From assembly GCA_948099385.1 (NCBI GenBank), contig CANUEZ040000020.1, forward strand, positions 12,355,501-12,419,500: a stretch of 64,000 bases of DNA. Direction: 5' to 3'. Shown one piece after another: positions 1 through 13,700 of this stretch; the first letter of the stretch is position 1, and each line of letters begins with the position of its first letter. A model generated the notes under the pieces. The model worked only from the letters and a program-made list of their open reading frames with translations. It ran no database searches and was not told the origin of the DNA. This stretch comes from Fasciola hepatica. Taxonomy: Eukaryota; Platyhelminthes; Trematoda; Plagiorchiida; Fasciolidae. The position numbers and the translations under genes were made by a program.

Positions 1-35
1 CCGATTACATCCGTCGAATTCTCGTTCCTTCCTTT

Positions 36-1100
36 GTGAACACCGTCCTGAGAAGGATACACGAGGGGTTAGGCCATGCACGTGAGAATAAACTAGGAGA
101 TGCCACCCGTTGTCGTTTTTGGTGGACTCACATGAGCCGGGACGTCGCAAATTTCTGTAACTCTTGCATATGGTGTGGTCGGGTCAAAAATCCAACCCCA
201 AGCCAGCGGGCCCCAATGCAGTCGGTGCATGCCGTATTTACCAATGAAATGGTCGCAGTGGATGTTGTTTTTTCTCTGCCCTTGACGCGGAATGGCAACC
301 GCTACATCATTGTGTTGGTGGATTATTTCATCAAATGGACCGAGGCGGTACCCCTGACAAAGACACGCTTGAACGGTCACGAAGGATATTTTTTCCTAAT
401 GGATAGCACGCTGGAGAGCACCTTATCAGTTACATTCGGATCAGGGTTCCAATTTTGATTTTACCTAATGCGTGAGATGTACCATGTTCAAAATGTCAAG
501 AGGACCAGAACAACGCCCTATCATCTCGAAGGCAATGGACTGGCTGAACGCACCAATCGAACCTTGAAAAACCTTCTACGAGCATTTGTTAACCATAACA
601 CGTTCGAGCAGTGGGATACCGCACTTGCAAGATGTCTGTTGGCCTACCGCGCGACCGTTCGAAAGCCGACAGGCCAGACACCCAACTGCATGGTTACGGG
701 GCGCGAAATGCGCCTACCGTCGAATGTTCGTCTTCCAACAGCCATGAATGTTGTTCTATGTTAATCAGCGCATGTTCGTCGACTACAATCTGAACTTCAG
801 CGAGCACATAATTTGGCAAGTCAACACTTACAGACCACCCAAAGCCACCAAAAATCCTATTACGACCGGCAGGCAACATCATGTTTGTTTAACCCAGGGG
901 GTCGTGTATGGTTGCTGAAACCTGTGACCCCTACCGGAGTACCCTTGAAGTTCCACCGACATTGAAAAGGACCTTATACAGTCAACCAAGCCCTCACCGA
1001 CGTGACGAACCGCCTAGCACTGCCAAACCGCCCCGATTGGTCTGTTGTGGTGCATGTCAACCGTCTAAAACTGCCCCAGGGAGCGTCCGACAGTGCTGAA
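36..1100 (+). pseudogene. Ty3/gypsy retrotransposon pol 3' end (integrase), degenerate
   Basis: Integrase inserts retroelement cDNA into host DNA. The H2C2 zinc-binding module is visible near residues 10-50 of the first reading frame (36-458): two His, then CNSC and WC spaced cysteines. The catalytic core follows with the first acidic block (VAVDVVF) and VLVDYFIKW. The second catalytic Asp block, HSDQGSNF at about 435-458, is retained only in another frame, and the third block with GNGLAERTNRTLKN lies in a third frame (468-764). At about 897-1095 the C-terminal part with GPY/F motif (KGPYTV) and VVVHVNRL is visible, broken by a stop after KFHRH. At least two frameshifts and several stops make it non-functional. 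The upstream pol domains lie outside the window. The GPY/F style resembles trematode Ty3 families such as CsRn1; that subfamily assignment is inference. Confidence 0.85.
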
Positions 1101-1128
1101 AACGGCGCCCTTCTGCGAGGAGAGCAAG

Positions 1129-1500
1129 TGTAGTGTATATCGTGAAATCAAAATAACTGCCACTGGCTGTATACATAGTGTACACTTATCTTTCAGACGT
1201 GACAACACTGACGATGAATAACCAGGCGTGCAAACAACGCGAGAATGCACACGGACGCCCTGAAAAAGAGACTGTTAGTGTTGTTTGAAGCGACTCGAGA
1301 ACTGATCCCTAGCCTCGGGCGTTGGCAACTTGTTGGTTACTTGTTTCGTTGTTACCCAATAAACTGTGCAGTCCACCCAGCGTTCTTTGTGTGATTCTGA
1401 CTGGACGTGATATCTGACGTGTGTTCGCTGACTACAGGCATCTATTACGGGAGTTGTTGTTTCTCTTGGTAAATCTACAGTGTTCCGGAGGAATATTACA
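1129..1500 (+). repeat. Putative 3' LTR of the Ty3/gypsy element
   Basis: Directly after the integrase remnant lies a 372-bp block starting TGTAGTG and ending TTACA, compatible with the TG...CA ends of an LTR, with AATAAA at 1359-1364 as a possible polyadenylation signal. No second LTR is in the window, so the borders are a guess from the terminal dinucleotides and position. It ends about 210 bp before the proposed RNF25 start codon. Confidence 0.45.
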
Positions 1501-1710
1501 CTACCGTAAGCCATTCTGTTGTTCGAGTACCGTAAGCATAGGATCCTGCTGATGCATTTGCTGAGCCTGTATACTCATGGAATTTTCTTTCCCGTATTTT
1601 GCAGACCGAACACAAGCAAACTTGGCTCATGCCTCCATATCCTGTCATGTGATCTGATCTGACCACTCCGCGGAAGAAAATTGGTCATTGCATAATACAC
1701 CGTGCATCTA

Positions 1711-1721
1711 ATGAACTCGCG
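1711..1721 (+). CDS. RNF25: RNF25 candidate first coding exon (11 nt)
   Basis: ATG AAC TCG CG followed by a GT donor (gtttgt) leaves two bases over, exactly what the next exon needs, and the 38-bp intron is similar in size to the two after it. It would encode MNS plus a split Arg codon. The exon is too short to prove by homology. A different upstream start or a spliced-leader acceptor is possible. Confidence 0.4.
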
Positions 1722-4700
1722 GTTTGTTGATTCACTTTTCTGTTTCATATTTCCTGCAGACTAGAAGATGAACTCTTGCTCCTTAGTGAAATTTTTCCTG
1801 AATACTGCACTACAACAGAGATGTAGGTAACCGGTAACTGTTAACAAACCTTTTAGTGATGGGTACAGGCAAATTACAGTTGTTGTAAAGCCTGGAATAG
1901 GGTTCAGTACGAGCTGTCCTGGTCTTGTTGATCTGAAAGTTCGGATCCGTTGTGGCTCTAAGGTAAGAACTGCTTTTGTTTTTTTCGCTATAAGCAGTAT
2001 CCCGAAGAGCCTCCTGAAATCTCCCTGAGAAACATTCACGGTCTGTCCGTTAGTGATCAGAACAAGCTGAGAAACCTACTAGAGGAATTGGTTCAATGCA
2101 GAAAATCGGAGCCGGTTCTGTTTGATATTGTGGATGTGAGTTTTCTTTTAATTCCATAAATCCCACACTAAGCAGTATATTGGTCCCCGAATACGCCCCA
2201 ACAACGACTGAGAGTTCGTCCGCTCACTGTGCGCAGCAAAAGGTTTAACGTACGACTTTTACGTCCATCATACTAACAGTCATGTACAATGGCACATCCT
2301 GGAGAAGCACTATCATATGATGGTGATTCTCATATTTCCCACATCGCTGTTGCACTCACGAGTGTGAAATCTGGTAAATGCATTCAGCAGATTTCACATA
2401 CTCAAATGAACAATCCGAACTGTTCTACTCAAGTTTTGCGCGTGGGAAAGTATGCCATAAAATCTAAAACATGTCCACGTCTGACCGTTTGATGTTCTGC
2501 GAACTCCCATCCTCATAATCATCATCATCGTACAGCGTTAAACAGTAGGGCAAGCCCCACTGACCACTGCCTTTCTCACCATGTTGCACGTTGAATTAGA
2601 AAGTATGAATATACAAGATGGAGAGGGAGTGGACCTACACGGGTAGCAAAAGGAAAGAATGCCCTAGTAGCCAACACACGGAATACACAGTCTAACTGTA
2701 CAAACACACATCGATCAATCATTTTGATTCGATAGAAAGTGACAACACGATCGCCACTGCTCGCAGTTCGCTGCCATATCCTTCAGTGTCTCCAGCCAAC
2801 TGGTAGACGGATCTTTTGGACCCCAACCACGAAGACGTGAAGCACCTACTTTTCCTAAATCTGCTGTACATTTTCTCATTCCTCGCTGTCACGTCATCTG
2901 TTGACCTCCACGTGGTCTTTTCCACTCCCTAGGAGGAACGGATAATAGGACACGGTATGGTACACGTGTGTTTGCCATACGTAACACGTGTCCCAACCAA
3001 CGTAGTCTACTGAGCTGGATACGCTGTGACAGAACGTTCTCTGAATTGTACCCAATACTCGATTTCTTACCTCATCGTTGCTTACTCGGCTATTCCACCC
3101 AATCCTGGCGATACTACGTAAACATCGATGGTCGAAAACCTCGAGATGACGAATATCTTCAGCACGCAGACTCCAAGTTTCGCAACCATACAACAAAACT
3201 GAACGCACTGCAGCACAGTATACACGGCCTTTTATCCTCATAAATATTGACATGTTGCTTAATTGCTTTATTTTAGCTGTATGCCCAGTTAATTAGTCGA
3301 TTGCAGCCTGCAAAACGGCCTCGCCTTTTGCTTTCGTTTGTTTGTTGACAACTGACTCATGACAATAGGATATCATATAAGCCCTCACTGGAAACTAGCG
3401 GCGCTGGCTATGAACATCAAACAACTTAACTTATATCTCGAGTTTTCCCATGTGATTGCAATACGTTCACAGTGGTCCACTAAGAAGATGCGTTAAAATA
3501 CGCTCAAACGATTAGCATGAAGATGTAATTTTATTATGAAAGCACGGTTGAAAGCGTAGGAAATTCCAAAAAGAGTCCCTACACACGAATATTCCTGCCA
3601 TTTAGCGGTTATCCGGATGAGGATGATTGTGTTGACCAGTGACTTTCAACAATTTGAGGAAGAAACAATAAACACACATTACACACTGTTTATCCGTTGT
3701 TACATATGACTAAATGCATTATTCGTGAATTGGTACAATGAACAGGAAACAATTCGACGACGGTTGATATCTATTTCATTGCCACATCGCGATACAAATC
3801 ATCCATGCTCTCCGTCTGAAAGGATCGACTTCTCCGTAAGCATCGCCGCATTCTTTGCACATCGGTTGTTCCATTACTCTCGGGTGATTTTGGCGACAAG
3901 TTATGTCTGCAGAGTAGTCATTTCAAAAAGCTATCCTTACCTAACACTAGTGAGCACACTTTTGTTCTGGTCACAGCAGTTTACCCATATGACCCCTTCA
4001 TGTTCAGTCGACCCTTGACCGACTTCCTCACTAGCTGACGTAGCATATCCCGAATGCAATCTCTGAAGTTGGTTACAGAAATGTTTCCCCTGACAAGCGG
4101 GAAATCCAATTGAAATCCTATCTATCAATTCTTCGTAGAAGCTATCACTTTTGAGGCGATCATTCAGAAGTCTGTAAACAGGAGCGCTGTTTGCCGGAAT
4201 TACCCACTTTGATAATGTTGGGTGTTGCGCTTGACAGCCTTTGGCGTATGATGCTTACCTAACTTTTCTGCTCGGAATTTTTCTCGGTGAATGGTGGTAG
4301 GCAAGCTGAAATTCGTGGTTACAGTTAACGGTATCTCATGACCAACTTGTGATTTCGTCCTCGGTGGTTGTCGTTGTTTTGGTAGCAGGCTTAACAAAGG
4401 TCTTATTCATGGATGGTAGTTTCCCAAGCGCGCTAGTTCTGTAAACTTGGCGCATTTATCGCGTACGGTAAACTTACCCATATCGTTCTGTGACAGGACT
4501 AACCGTTGGAGCAAGTTCTGAGATTTACTTTTTGATGTGCCTCTATATGGTTCATAAAACAAGATGAAAGCGATTCACCTTACCTTCAAAACGTGAATGA
4601 GATCGGTTCATTGTCCGGTGTATTCAGTGGCGTACGTTAAAGATCAATGCGTGTCTTCTAAGGGTGTTGTGTCAGTAGCCCACCTACTGGTTTTTTGCCT

Positions 4701-7700
4701 CACTGGTTGAACACTTTCTTCATCTTCCGACCCTGAATAACAATCGGGTTTGTTGCAAGTAGGTCATCACTAGTATAAGAAACAGCACTGTGAACTCTTC
4801 CCCAAACGTTTTATTGGTAATGGAGCGTCTAATAAGGGCACCTCAACAGCAACATCAGAACTTGCTGGTAATCACCTTAGAAGGTGTTGAGAGGATGTTA
4901 TCGATGATACTATACAAGTTGCGCGGTGCACTTTCGCTTGGTACATTCTGGAGATTGTCGGCGGTGGACGAGCTCTCATTAAACGCTGAGATCGAGATGC
5001 GCTTTTTTACCATATGCTTACGCGTGAGTGCAGTCAAAGGGATATATACCCCATGGCCACACAGGCCCCCCAGCACTATCAGAGATAGCCGGCAACCAGA
5101 CCCTGAAACTTGGAGTAGAGAACCACATAAGGCCCCAGTATGTCAGGTGTTGTAACGCTCTGGGCGACTGGATTACTGTCTGCCTCAATAGTAACCGGTA
5201 ATAGCGGGGATTCGAACCTCAGTGTTTGTTCCTCGCTCAAGATTCACGGGTCGTTCATAAAGGACAGAGTGTTCTTCATGAATTCGATTACAACAAACAT
5301 TTGAAAAAGTGTGTTTACTTCACTCAGTGAATTGACCATGGTTGTAAACGCCAACAGTGCACGATGGGAAAGAGCTGTTCTGGATACGATAGTAATAAAT
5401 TTTGACACCGTATGGCGTTCACGTAGGTATATCCTCAAGTTAGACGAAGTCGTTGGATGTATGGAGAAATTTCCCGCGCGTTTGTAAATGGTATCACACA
5501 CCGTGTTTATCAACGTCCACAATTTCTACTGGCTCGCTTCCCATCAGAACACGATTGTTTGACGGTTCGGTGGCATACACAGTATTCTGTAGCGGACTGT
5601 CTTCCCACGTAGACCTCGTCCGGTAGCAACACAGGCCAGTGTATTATCCGAAAACAATGTCTGCGTGCATCTTTGCTTCGATCGCGTGTTCAATTGTTCA
5701 CCAAAAATCTACTATACGGTCATGTTCCAGCTGGTAATTGACGTATTTTTTGCGTGTATAACTCAAATGGAAACATCGAAAATGTGTCCGGTAAACCATG
5801 AATTTGCACATCCTCACAAATACGCAGTGATGCATCAGTATGAAAATGTAGGACCCAGCGAGGTATATTTCGCGAGTTCCGCCGTGTTTATCGCACACCA
5901 GAAGACATGGAATACTAGAAGGCTTCCAAATACAGGCAGTTTCTGTTGTAGTTTTTTCTTCGGGAGCGGGTGCACCCCTGGGGATTTGATTTTCTAGTAT
6001 TGCTAATGAAACGCCTGTGGTATGTTAATTTTAACTCTTTGTAATTCCTGCGAGAAAACTTCGTTGCATTGACCGCTCAGGAAGACGGTGAAGCACAGTT
6101 GTGATTAGATGAGGCTACATAAATTGATGAGACTGTTGGAGGTATGTCAACAAATTTGGACTCGCTGACTGTGAGCAAACTGGCCATGTTGCTCAATTTA
6201 GCAGCGCCTTGCATGAAACGCCCGACTCGAATCGCAGTTTATGTAATATTTGCTCAGCGGTATATCACCCATTAGCACATTGTTTATCGGTAACCTGTTT
6301 GCGGTCTTATCTCGTATATTCACTTTGGTCTTCTGAATATGAGAGACTTCGATGAATCTGGTTCATCTGGAACAGCCAATAACGGTTCATGTATTCAGTG
6401 TGTGCTCTGATTTCTTCTCGGCAGCAGCCTGACTAGGAAATCAAAATACTCGAGTATAACGATATACGGAGAAAACTATAAATGATGTCAATATGATCAT
6501 TTTTTTGTGAATGCAAATGTCCCACTTGTTGAGATGCGTAGCCATATTTTCATGCCTATAATCCCTGACTGGGTGTATCTCATGGAAGCCAAAAACTTTA
6601 TAAACAGCCAAGTTCAATAGTCTGACTTTCAGTGTCTTTCTTTAATGTTATGGACTGTCCACTTAACGGCGTTTACCTTATCGAGATGTGGCATGTAATT
6701 AATTAACAAGGTCGACATCAATCCAACACGGGTTGAGCCTGGTTATCGCGTTCTGTTTAGTAACTGGCACACTGTGCTGGAACTAATATTAGCATATTGT
6801 GATTAATTGCCAGCTTCCTGTCATTAATTTCATTCGGGCGGTCAGGGATATCATTATCACATCAGTTAGTTATGGCGGAATGCACTATAACTGTGATTAT
6901 TGTACTCACGGCCATCAGTGCCTTGTAAAAACTTGGACATAGTTCGTGTGACCCAGTGATTGAGAAGGTCTCCGATAACTACATCGGTATCAATTCAAGT
7001 AACTTGGAGAATGTTGGGCATGTTAGTAGATTCTATTTGACTTCATCTTTACAAGACTGGGGTCAGTAATAATAGTTTCGTGATAAGATTAAACAGCTGT
7101 AGTAGACTGTGTATTCGTTCACACTTACGGTCGAAAACATCAATCCGTATTCTTTTATTTTCGACCATATAGGACAAGAAACAGAATGTCAAAATACGCG
7201 GAGCAAATTTATTATATAATGTCGCAGATCATGAGTTCTAAAACGTTGCCTAACAAGCAGAATAAGTAGCAATCAAAGTATCGTTGATCCAGCACTGTGT
7301 ACCGGTTGGGAATCCCAGCAAACAGTGCTCCTGTTTACAGACTTCTGGATGATCGCCTCAAAAGTGATAGCTTCTACGAAGAATTGATAGATAGGATTTC
7401 AATTGGATTTCCCGCTTGTCAGGGAAAACATTTCTGTAACCAACTTCAGAGATTGCATTCGGGATATGCTACGTCAGCTAGTGAGGAAGTCGGTCAAGGG
7501 TCGACTGAACATGAAGGGGTCATATGGGTAAACTGCTGTGACCAGAACAAAAGTGTGCTCACTAGTGTTAGGTAAGGATAGCTTTTTGAAATGACTACTC
7601 TGCAGACATAACTTGTCGCCAAAATCACCCGAGAGTAATGGAACAACCGATGTGCAAAGAATGCGGCGATGCTTACGGAGAAGTCGATCCTTTCAGACGG

Positions 7701-10700
7701 AGAGCATGGATGATTTGTATCGCGATGTGGCAATGAAATAGATATCAACCGTCGTCGAATTGTTTCCTGTTCATTGTACCAATTCACGAATAATGCATTT
7801 AGTCATATGTAACAACGGATAAACAGTGTGTAATGTGTGTTTATTGTTTCTTCCTCAAATTGTTGAAAGTCACTGGTCAACACAATCATCCTCATCCGGA
7901 TAACCGCTAAATGGCAGGAATATTCGTGTGTAGGGACTCTTTTTGGAATTTCCTACGCTTTCAACCGTGCTTTCATAATAAAATTACATCTTCATGCTAA
8001 TCGTTTGAGCGTATTTTAACGCATCTTCTTAGTGGACCACTGTGAACGTATTGCAATCACATGGGAAAACTCGAGATATAAGTTAAGTTGTTTGATGTTC
8101 ATAGCCAGCGCCGCTAGTTTCCAGTGAGGGCTTATATGATATCCTATTGTCATGAGTCAGTTGTCAACAAACAAACGAAAGCAAAAGGCGAGGCCGTTTT
8201 GCAGGCTGCAATCGACTAATTAACTGGGCATACAGCTAAAATAAAGCAATTAAGCAACATGTTAATATTTATGAGGATGGGCGTTCTCAGAACATCAAAC
8301 GTTCAGACGTGGACATGTTTTAGATTTTATTGCATTCTTTCCCACGCGCAAAACTTGAGTAGAACAGTTCGGATTGTTCATTTGAGTGTCTATAATTCGG
8401 TAAATGAGTGTACAGTGATGTGGATACGTGGTAATGATTCTGAAGGACATGCGACTTAGTGCATGGATGTCAATCTGGTGAACGTAAACATCATACGGTA
8501 CACTCTTTTTTCTGGGCACCGTGCCGACGGAGTATTTCTTGGTGCTTCAGTAGTGTATTGCGTGTGTCATATCGATTTCCCTGAAATTACTGTTCATTTT
8601 CTGATCAAATCTGATTTTCCTTCACGGTCTCAAATGCATTTGTGGATTCAGAGGATTTGTAGTGTTGTGGAGTTTGCTTCTACGCTGAATGCGTACATCG
8701 AGTTGTTTCGAGTCGCCTCACATTACAGGGATCTTTCCCACTTTCCATTAGTATAGGAGCCAAATTTCGTACAGAACTACTTTGCTTCTGACCTCTGGAT
8801 GGTACCACTAGCGCGTGGCTGGGATTGCATTCCAAAAACGGAACTTCATCGACCGATGGTTTCGTCGAAGAAGGACACAGTCAGAATTTATAAACCAGCT
8901 TGATAAGGATACCCTTGATACGGTTCTCCCGCTGTGGCGGAACATTCGCTCATCTGGTGTTTCACTGGTTGAGATCTGATCGAATGCATGGCATCAAGAA
9001 AATTCTCATCTCAACGAGATACCTCCAACTCTCGAGATTTGTAGGGCGGAGTGACAGCTCACCATCTTGTGCCATTCATGTATTCGATTTGACCACTAGA
9101 TTGCGGGCTGGAAGCAGTGGTTCGCCTAGTTACAACTCCTTTGATTTGGAGATTTTCGAAGCTCTGCAGACATAAACGAGGATCTCCGATCTAAGTGGAT
9201 ATTAGCAGTAAGTCGGAAGATTGAAAGTAAACGCCAGAGACACTTCTTGACGGGTGACGATGACGTGTCTGCGCAGGCAAGAAGTTATCGATAGTGTTCG
9301 TCAACAATTGTCGGGAAATAATGCGGGTACAAGAGGAGAGTGTACCCTTTTTCCCCTCTCTAATTACATGCTTGCGCATGAGTGCAGTAGACGGGGTATG
9401 TATCCCATGGTCACACAGGCCCACTGCACTATCAGAGATAGCCGGCAACCAGACTCTGAGACTTGTAGTGGAGAACCACATAAGGTCCCAGTATGTCAGG
9501 TGTGGTAACGAGCCGAATGACAATGGATTACTGTCTACCACCTACTTGAAATCTAGGCTCCATCACTCGAACGGCTGCGTGGCTTCGATCAGCGGCGCAT
9601 CACTCCCTATCCACCTTGTATATTCCTACTTTCTAATTCAACGTGCAACATGGTGAGAAAGGCAGTGATCAGTGAGGCTTGCCCTACTGTTTGATGCTGT
9701 ACGCTGATGATGATGATGCATCATGGGGTTGAAAACCTCGGTTTGATTTCCGTACAAACACGACATTGAGAGACTATTTATCACCTCTTCGAGGTAGAAT
9801 GGTGGATTGTGAGAGCGAACTAGATGGAACATGCGAGTAACGCCCGGGTGATAAGAGAATCATGCAATTCTCTCAGGCTTTCATAAAGCTTAGGGCCTCA
9901 CTGCAATATCCACGGGAGGGCACATCCGCCGCCTGATTATCACCACAAGGGCGATATATTATATTGCACCAAAACAAGAAATTTTCTTACGTCAGCGTTG
10001 AATTTTCTCATTTTATTGTTTTACTCTGAGACCCTTTATTGGTCATGGACGCAACTAACTGTTGGTCAATTACCAACCTAAAATGGTTACTAGGCCGCCA
10101 CTTTCCAATGCTTCCACTGTGGCGTATGTTTTCTTTTCGCTGCGGAATGTTGCCTGTCGGTTGGAGCCAAGGTACGAGAGAAGAAAGCTACCAGTCTGCC
10201 ATTCTGATTCAGAGTAGCCGCCATTGCGATATCTGACGCATCAGTCTCGACGAGTAGGAGTATCTGCGGTTAAACGATTACCAACACCGCACTTCCTAGC
10301 TCTTTTTGCCGGTGTGAAGCATTTCATGACGCACGTGGGTGAGAGGAATGTGCGGTTTTTGACAAGTGGGTTTATTTTATCCGAAAACTTGGATATCCAC
10401 TGGGAGTAATATGCAAACATTCCGACCGACAGTCCTAGGCTGTTTGATTTCGAGGGAATAGTGATGGGGGCTAATTCCTTGAGAGAACTTTGCCTGTCGG
10501 GATTCGGTTTTCTGAGGCCTTTCGGGACTTAGAAAACCAAGATTTTTATTTTTCTCATGGAGATGATACTTTTATCTTCGCTGAACATCAGACTGTACTT
10601 CCTCGATGCTTCTAGGAGCCGATCCAGTTTCCGATAATGTTCATCGGGACTGGAACCACAGATAATGATGTTGTCCACATAAGCGAAGGTGCCGGTTAAC

Positions 10701-13700
10701 TTATCTTTAATAATTACATCAGCCATATTTCTCTGGAAGCACGCGACGCCGTTAGTAACACCAGATGGAATGCGGCAGAAGTGGTGCAAATTCACACATG
10801 CCTTGAAAGCCGTGTACTTTCCTTCCTCATTTTCAGTCGGGATCTGATAATAAGCGTTCTTTAGGTCCAGTGTAATGAACACCTCAAGCCGTGAAATTTT
10901 CCAATTAACTGCTTCTTTCGTAGGAAAGGGTAAGCATCCAGATTATTATATCAGTTTATGGTCTGACTGACCGATGACCGTGCGTTTTTTATGACGTCCA
11001 CTGAGGGTTACAGAAACCTGTGCCCTCCAGGGGAAATTTGATAGCTCAATTATGCCTGCGTATTCCAGAATCCGAAACTCTGATCGAATAAACGATTCAT
11101 CTTATACGGAGTGACGCAGCGATTTTGTGGCCTTGGGTCTATAGTTAGGGACCAGTGCACGAACAGACTGCTGTTCCACTTTGGCCGCGGAAAGCCCACA
11201 AATGGGGAAGGTAGGTTTAATTCCTTCGAAAAGTAGTTATGATCTATGATGCCACAAAAAGTCGTACGTCAGCACAAATTCGTCATCGCCTAAAGTTGGA
11301 TGTTTTAATACGACGCGTCTTTCTACTCAATGAAAACAACAGTCTTCGCGTGACACTAGTTGAAGCGGCAGAATGCATCGCTATTCGGCTAAGGGATGGC
11401 TCGATCTGTAGAGCCACAAAACTTTTGAAACTGCCGGTATTGGCGAGGGCCTGTAAAGAGATTCCGTTAACGAGTGCCTCAGTAACTGCCTTCGATAGAC
11501 AGACAAGAGCAGCAGCAACCAGTACAGATTCTGTGGTTGACACAAATCGTTTGCTTTCTTGAGACGTTCGGCGTGAAGTGCCTGCGTATACAGAAGGCTC
11601 ATTTGGCATTTTCCAACCTGAGTCATCTGTGGCGTCGACATGACATCCGTTTACTTATCAAGGGTCGAGTGTACGCTGCAGCAGTCAGGCCCGTGCTTCT
11701 GTGGTTCGGAGACATGGCCACTGAGGGTGGAGGACATACAAAGGTTGTCGCTATTTGAACACCAATGTCTTCGTAGTATTGCTCGAATCTGGTGGGACTA
11801 CTGTGTGAGCAATGTTGAGGTTCGGCAGAAAGTCTTAGGTTCAAGGATCAAATTATTAGATGAAACACTTAAGCTGACCAGGCTAAGCTGGTTGGGACAT
11901 GTGCTACGTATGTCCCCTGACAGGATCCCACGGCGAGCTATGTTCGCTGAGGCGGGTACCGGTTGGAAGATGAGTTAGGGTAGTCAGTCCATGACGTGGA
12001 AGAAAGGTATGAAAAACCTAACTAGTGGACTTGGCTATGCAGGGCGTGTTAGACTTTCTGGATGGGGTCCAAGAGACCCTCCCATTCAATGGTTAGATAC
12101 ATTGGGGGATATGGCTAGATGCCATGATCAGTGGCGCTCTTGCATTCACAAGCTTTCTTCATTGACTTAATTCCATTATTGTAGTTCTTCTATTACTGCT
12201 TCCGTATTCCTGTTCTTTTTCATTAATCCCTACTGAGGTTGCCGCTAGGAGATAGCAACCGCAGCCACCGCACCCAGTGCATGGTTAATGGTTGTCTGAA
12301 CTGAACTGAACGTTCGGCATACTTCTTGATAGTTTCCCGTTTTGCCGCAGGCTTTGCACACAGCTTTTCGGGTGGGACATTTTTGGTGAAAGCTGCGACC
12401 AGATCCACAGAAATGGCAAACGTCTCTCCCAATAGCTGAAACGGGGTTTCCTACTTCCTCATCGTTAGAGGATTTTACCAGTTCATCAGATTTTTGAGAC
12501 ATGGAGTGAAATGCCTGTGCGACAGTATCTTGATGAGACAGAGTTTGTTCCTGCACAGTATCTAGCTGTTTGACCAATTAGAAAGCCCTTCGCAGGTCGA
12601 GAGTTTTCTCTTCGAGGAGCCTTTGGCAAATGTAGTTGGACTGTATGCCACGTATAAATACATTTCAAAGCAATTCTTCGCGATACTCTTTTGTTGAACC
12701 GGGCTTAAAACCGCAATCTTTAGCGAGATCTGTTGGCAGTTCTAGGAACTGATCAAGACTCTGTTCGTGTATTAATAGTGTAGTGGAGAGAATATGTCGG
12801 GCGAAGATCTCGCTTTTCTGTTTGTCGTAATGCCGCTCGAGAGTGTGAATGACCTCTTTGAATGTTGAACATTCTTCAGTATATTTATAAACAGATGCGG
12901 CGACATAGTTAACCAAAATATCCAATTTGTTATGACTTAGAGCCTCGATTGTAGACAGGAAAGTGCTAAATTTCTGACGTTAGTGAATCCACTGGTCTCC
13001 AGCGTCCGGAGAATTGGAATCAGCATCGAGTCGTTAGGACCGAAGATACTTGTCCATTGTTGAAATTAGTCGACTAAATTGTCGTGATTCAACTGTCTTT
13101 CGGCAAACGAAAGAAAAGGCGAGGCCTTTTTGTAGGCTGCAGTTGACTAATTAACTGAACATACAGTTAAAATAAAACAAATAAACGGCATGGTAATATA
13201 TACCTCGGAAGCTTGATAGTTGCTGGAGGTGGTTTTGAGAAGGAAATCACAGCAAATAGCGAAAGCGAGAGCAACTTTCTCCAACCTGTGGCGCCACCGT
13301 GACATCCGGCTTTCCCTTAAGGGATGGATGTTCAACGCCTCGGTTCGTACCGTTTTGCTCTTCGGCTGTGAGATCTGACCACTCTGCGTTGAGGATGCTC
13401 GGTGTCTTCCCGGGTTTGATCACGGATGTTTCCGAAGTAGTGCTCGTGTTTGGTGGGAACATCATGTAAGCATTGATGAAGTTCGTCATCACGTATTAGG
13501 TGCGGGTGGATCAAAGACCGTTCTCCGAGCCGCAGGAACCTAGCCCGAAAGCGCATCCCAAATGCGCCTCGTTCGTTGATAGCCGACCAAATTTAGCATC
13601 CATATCTCCTGTCACAATCACGATTTAAACCCGGCTTGGTTTATATGAGGGGTCGTGGAACTTCTGGTAGAAATTATCTTTTATTGCATCTAGAGTACAG

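Noticed and set aside
1880..1962. Alternative RNF25 exon 3 start after aaattacag
   Set aside because: It breaks the phase with exon 2 and gives a stop; the acceptor at 1868 keeps the frame.
3725..4018. A conserved 97-residue protein, since it occurs twice
   Set aside because: The second copy (7787-7494) is simply the other arm of the inverted repeat; no motif, and identity at DNA level explains it.
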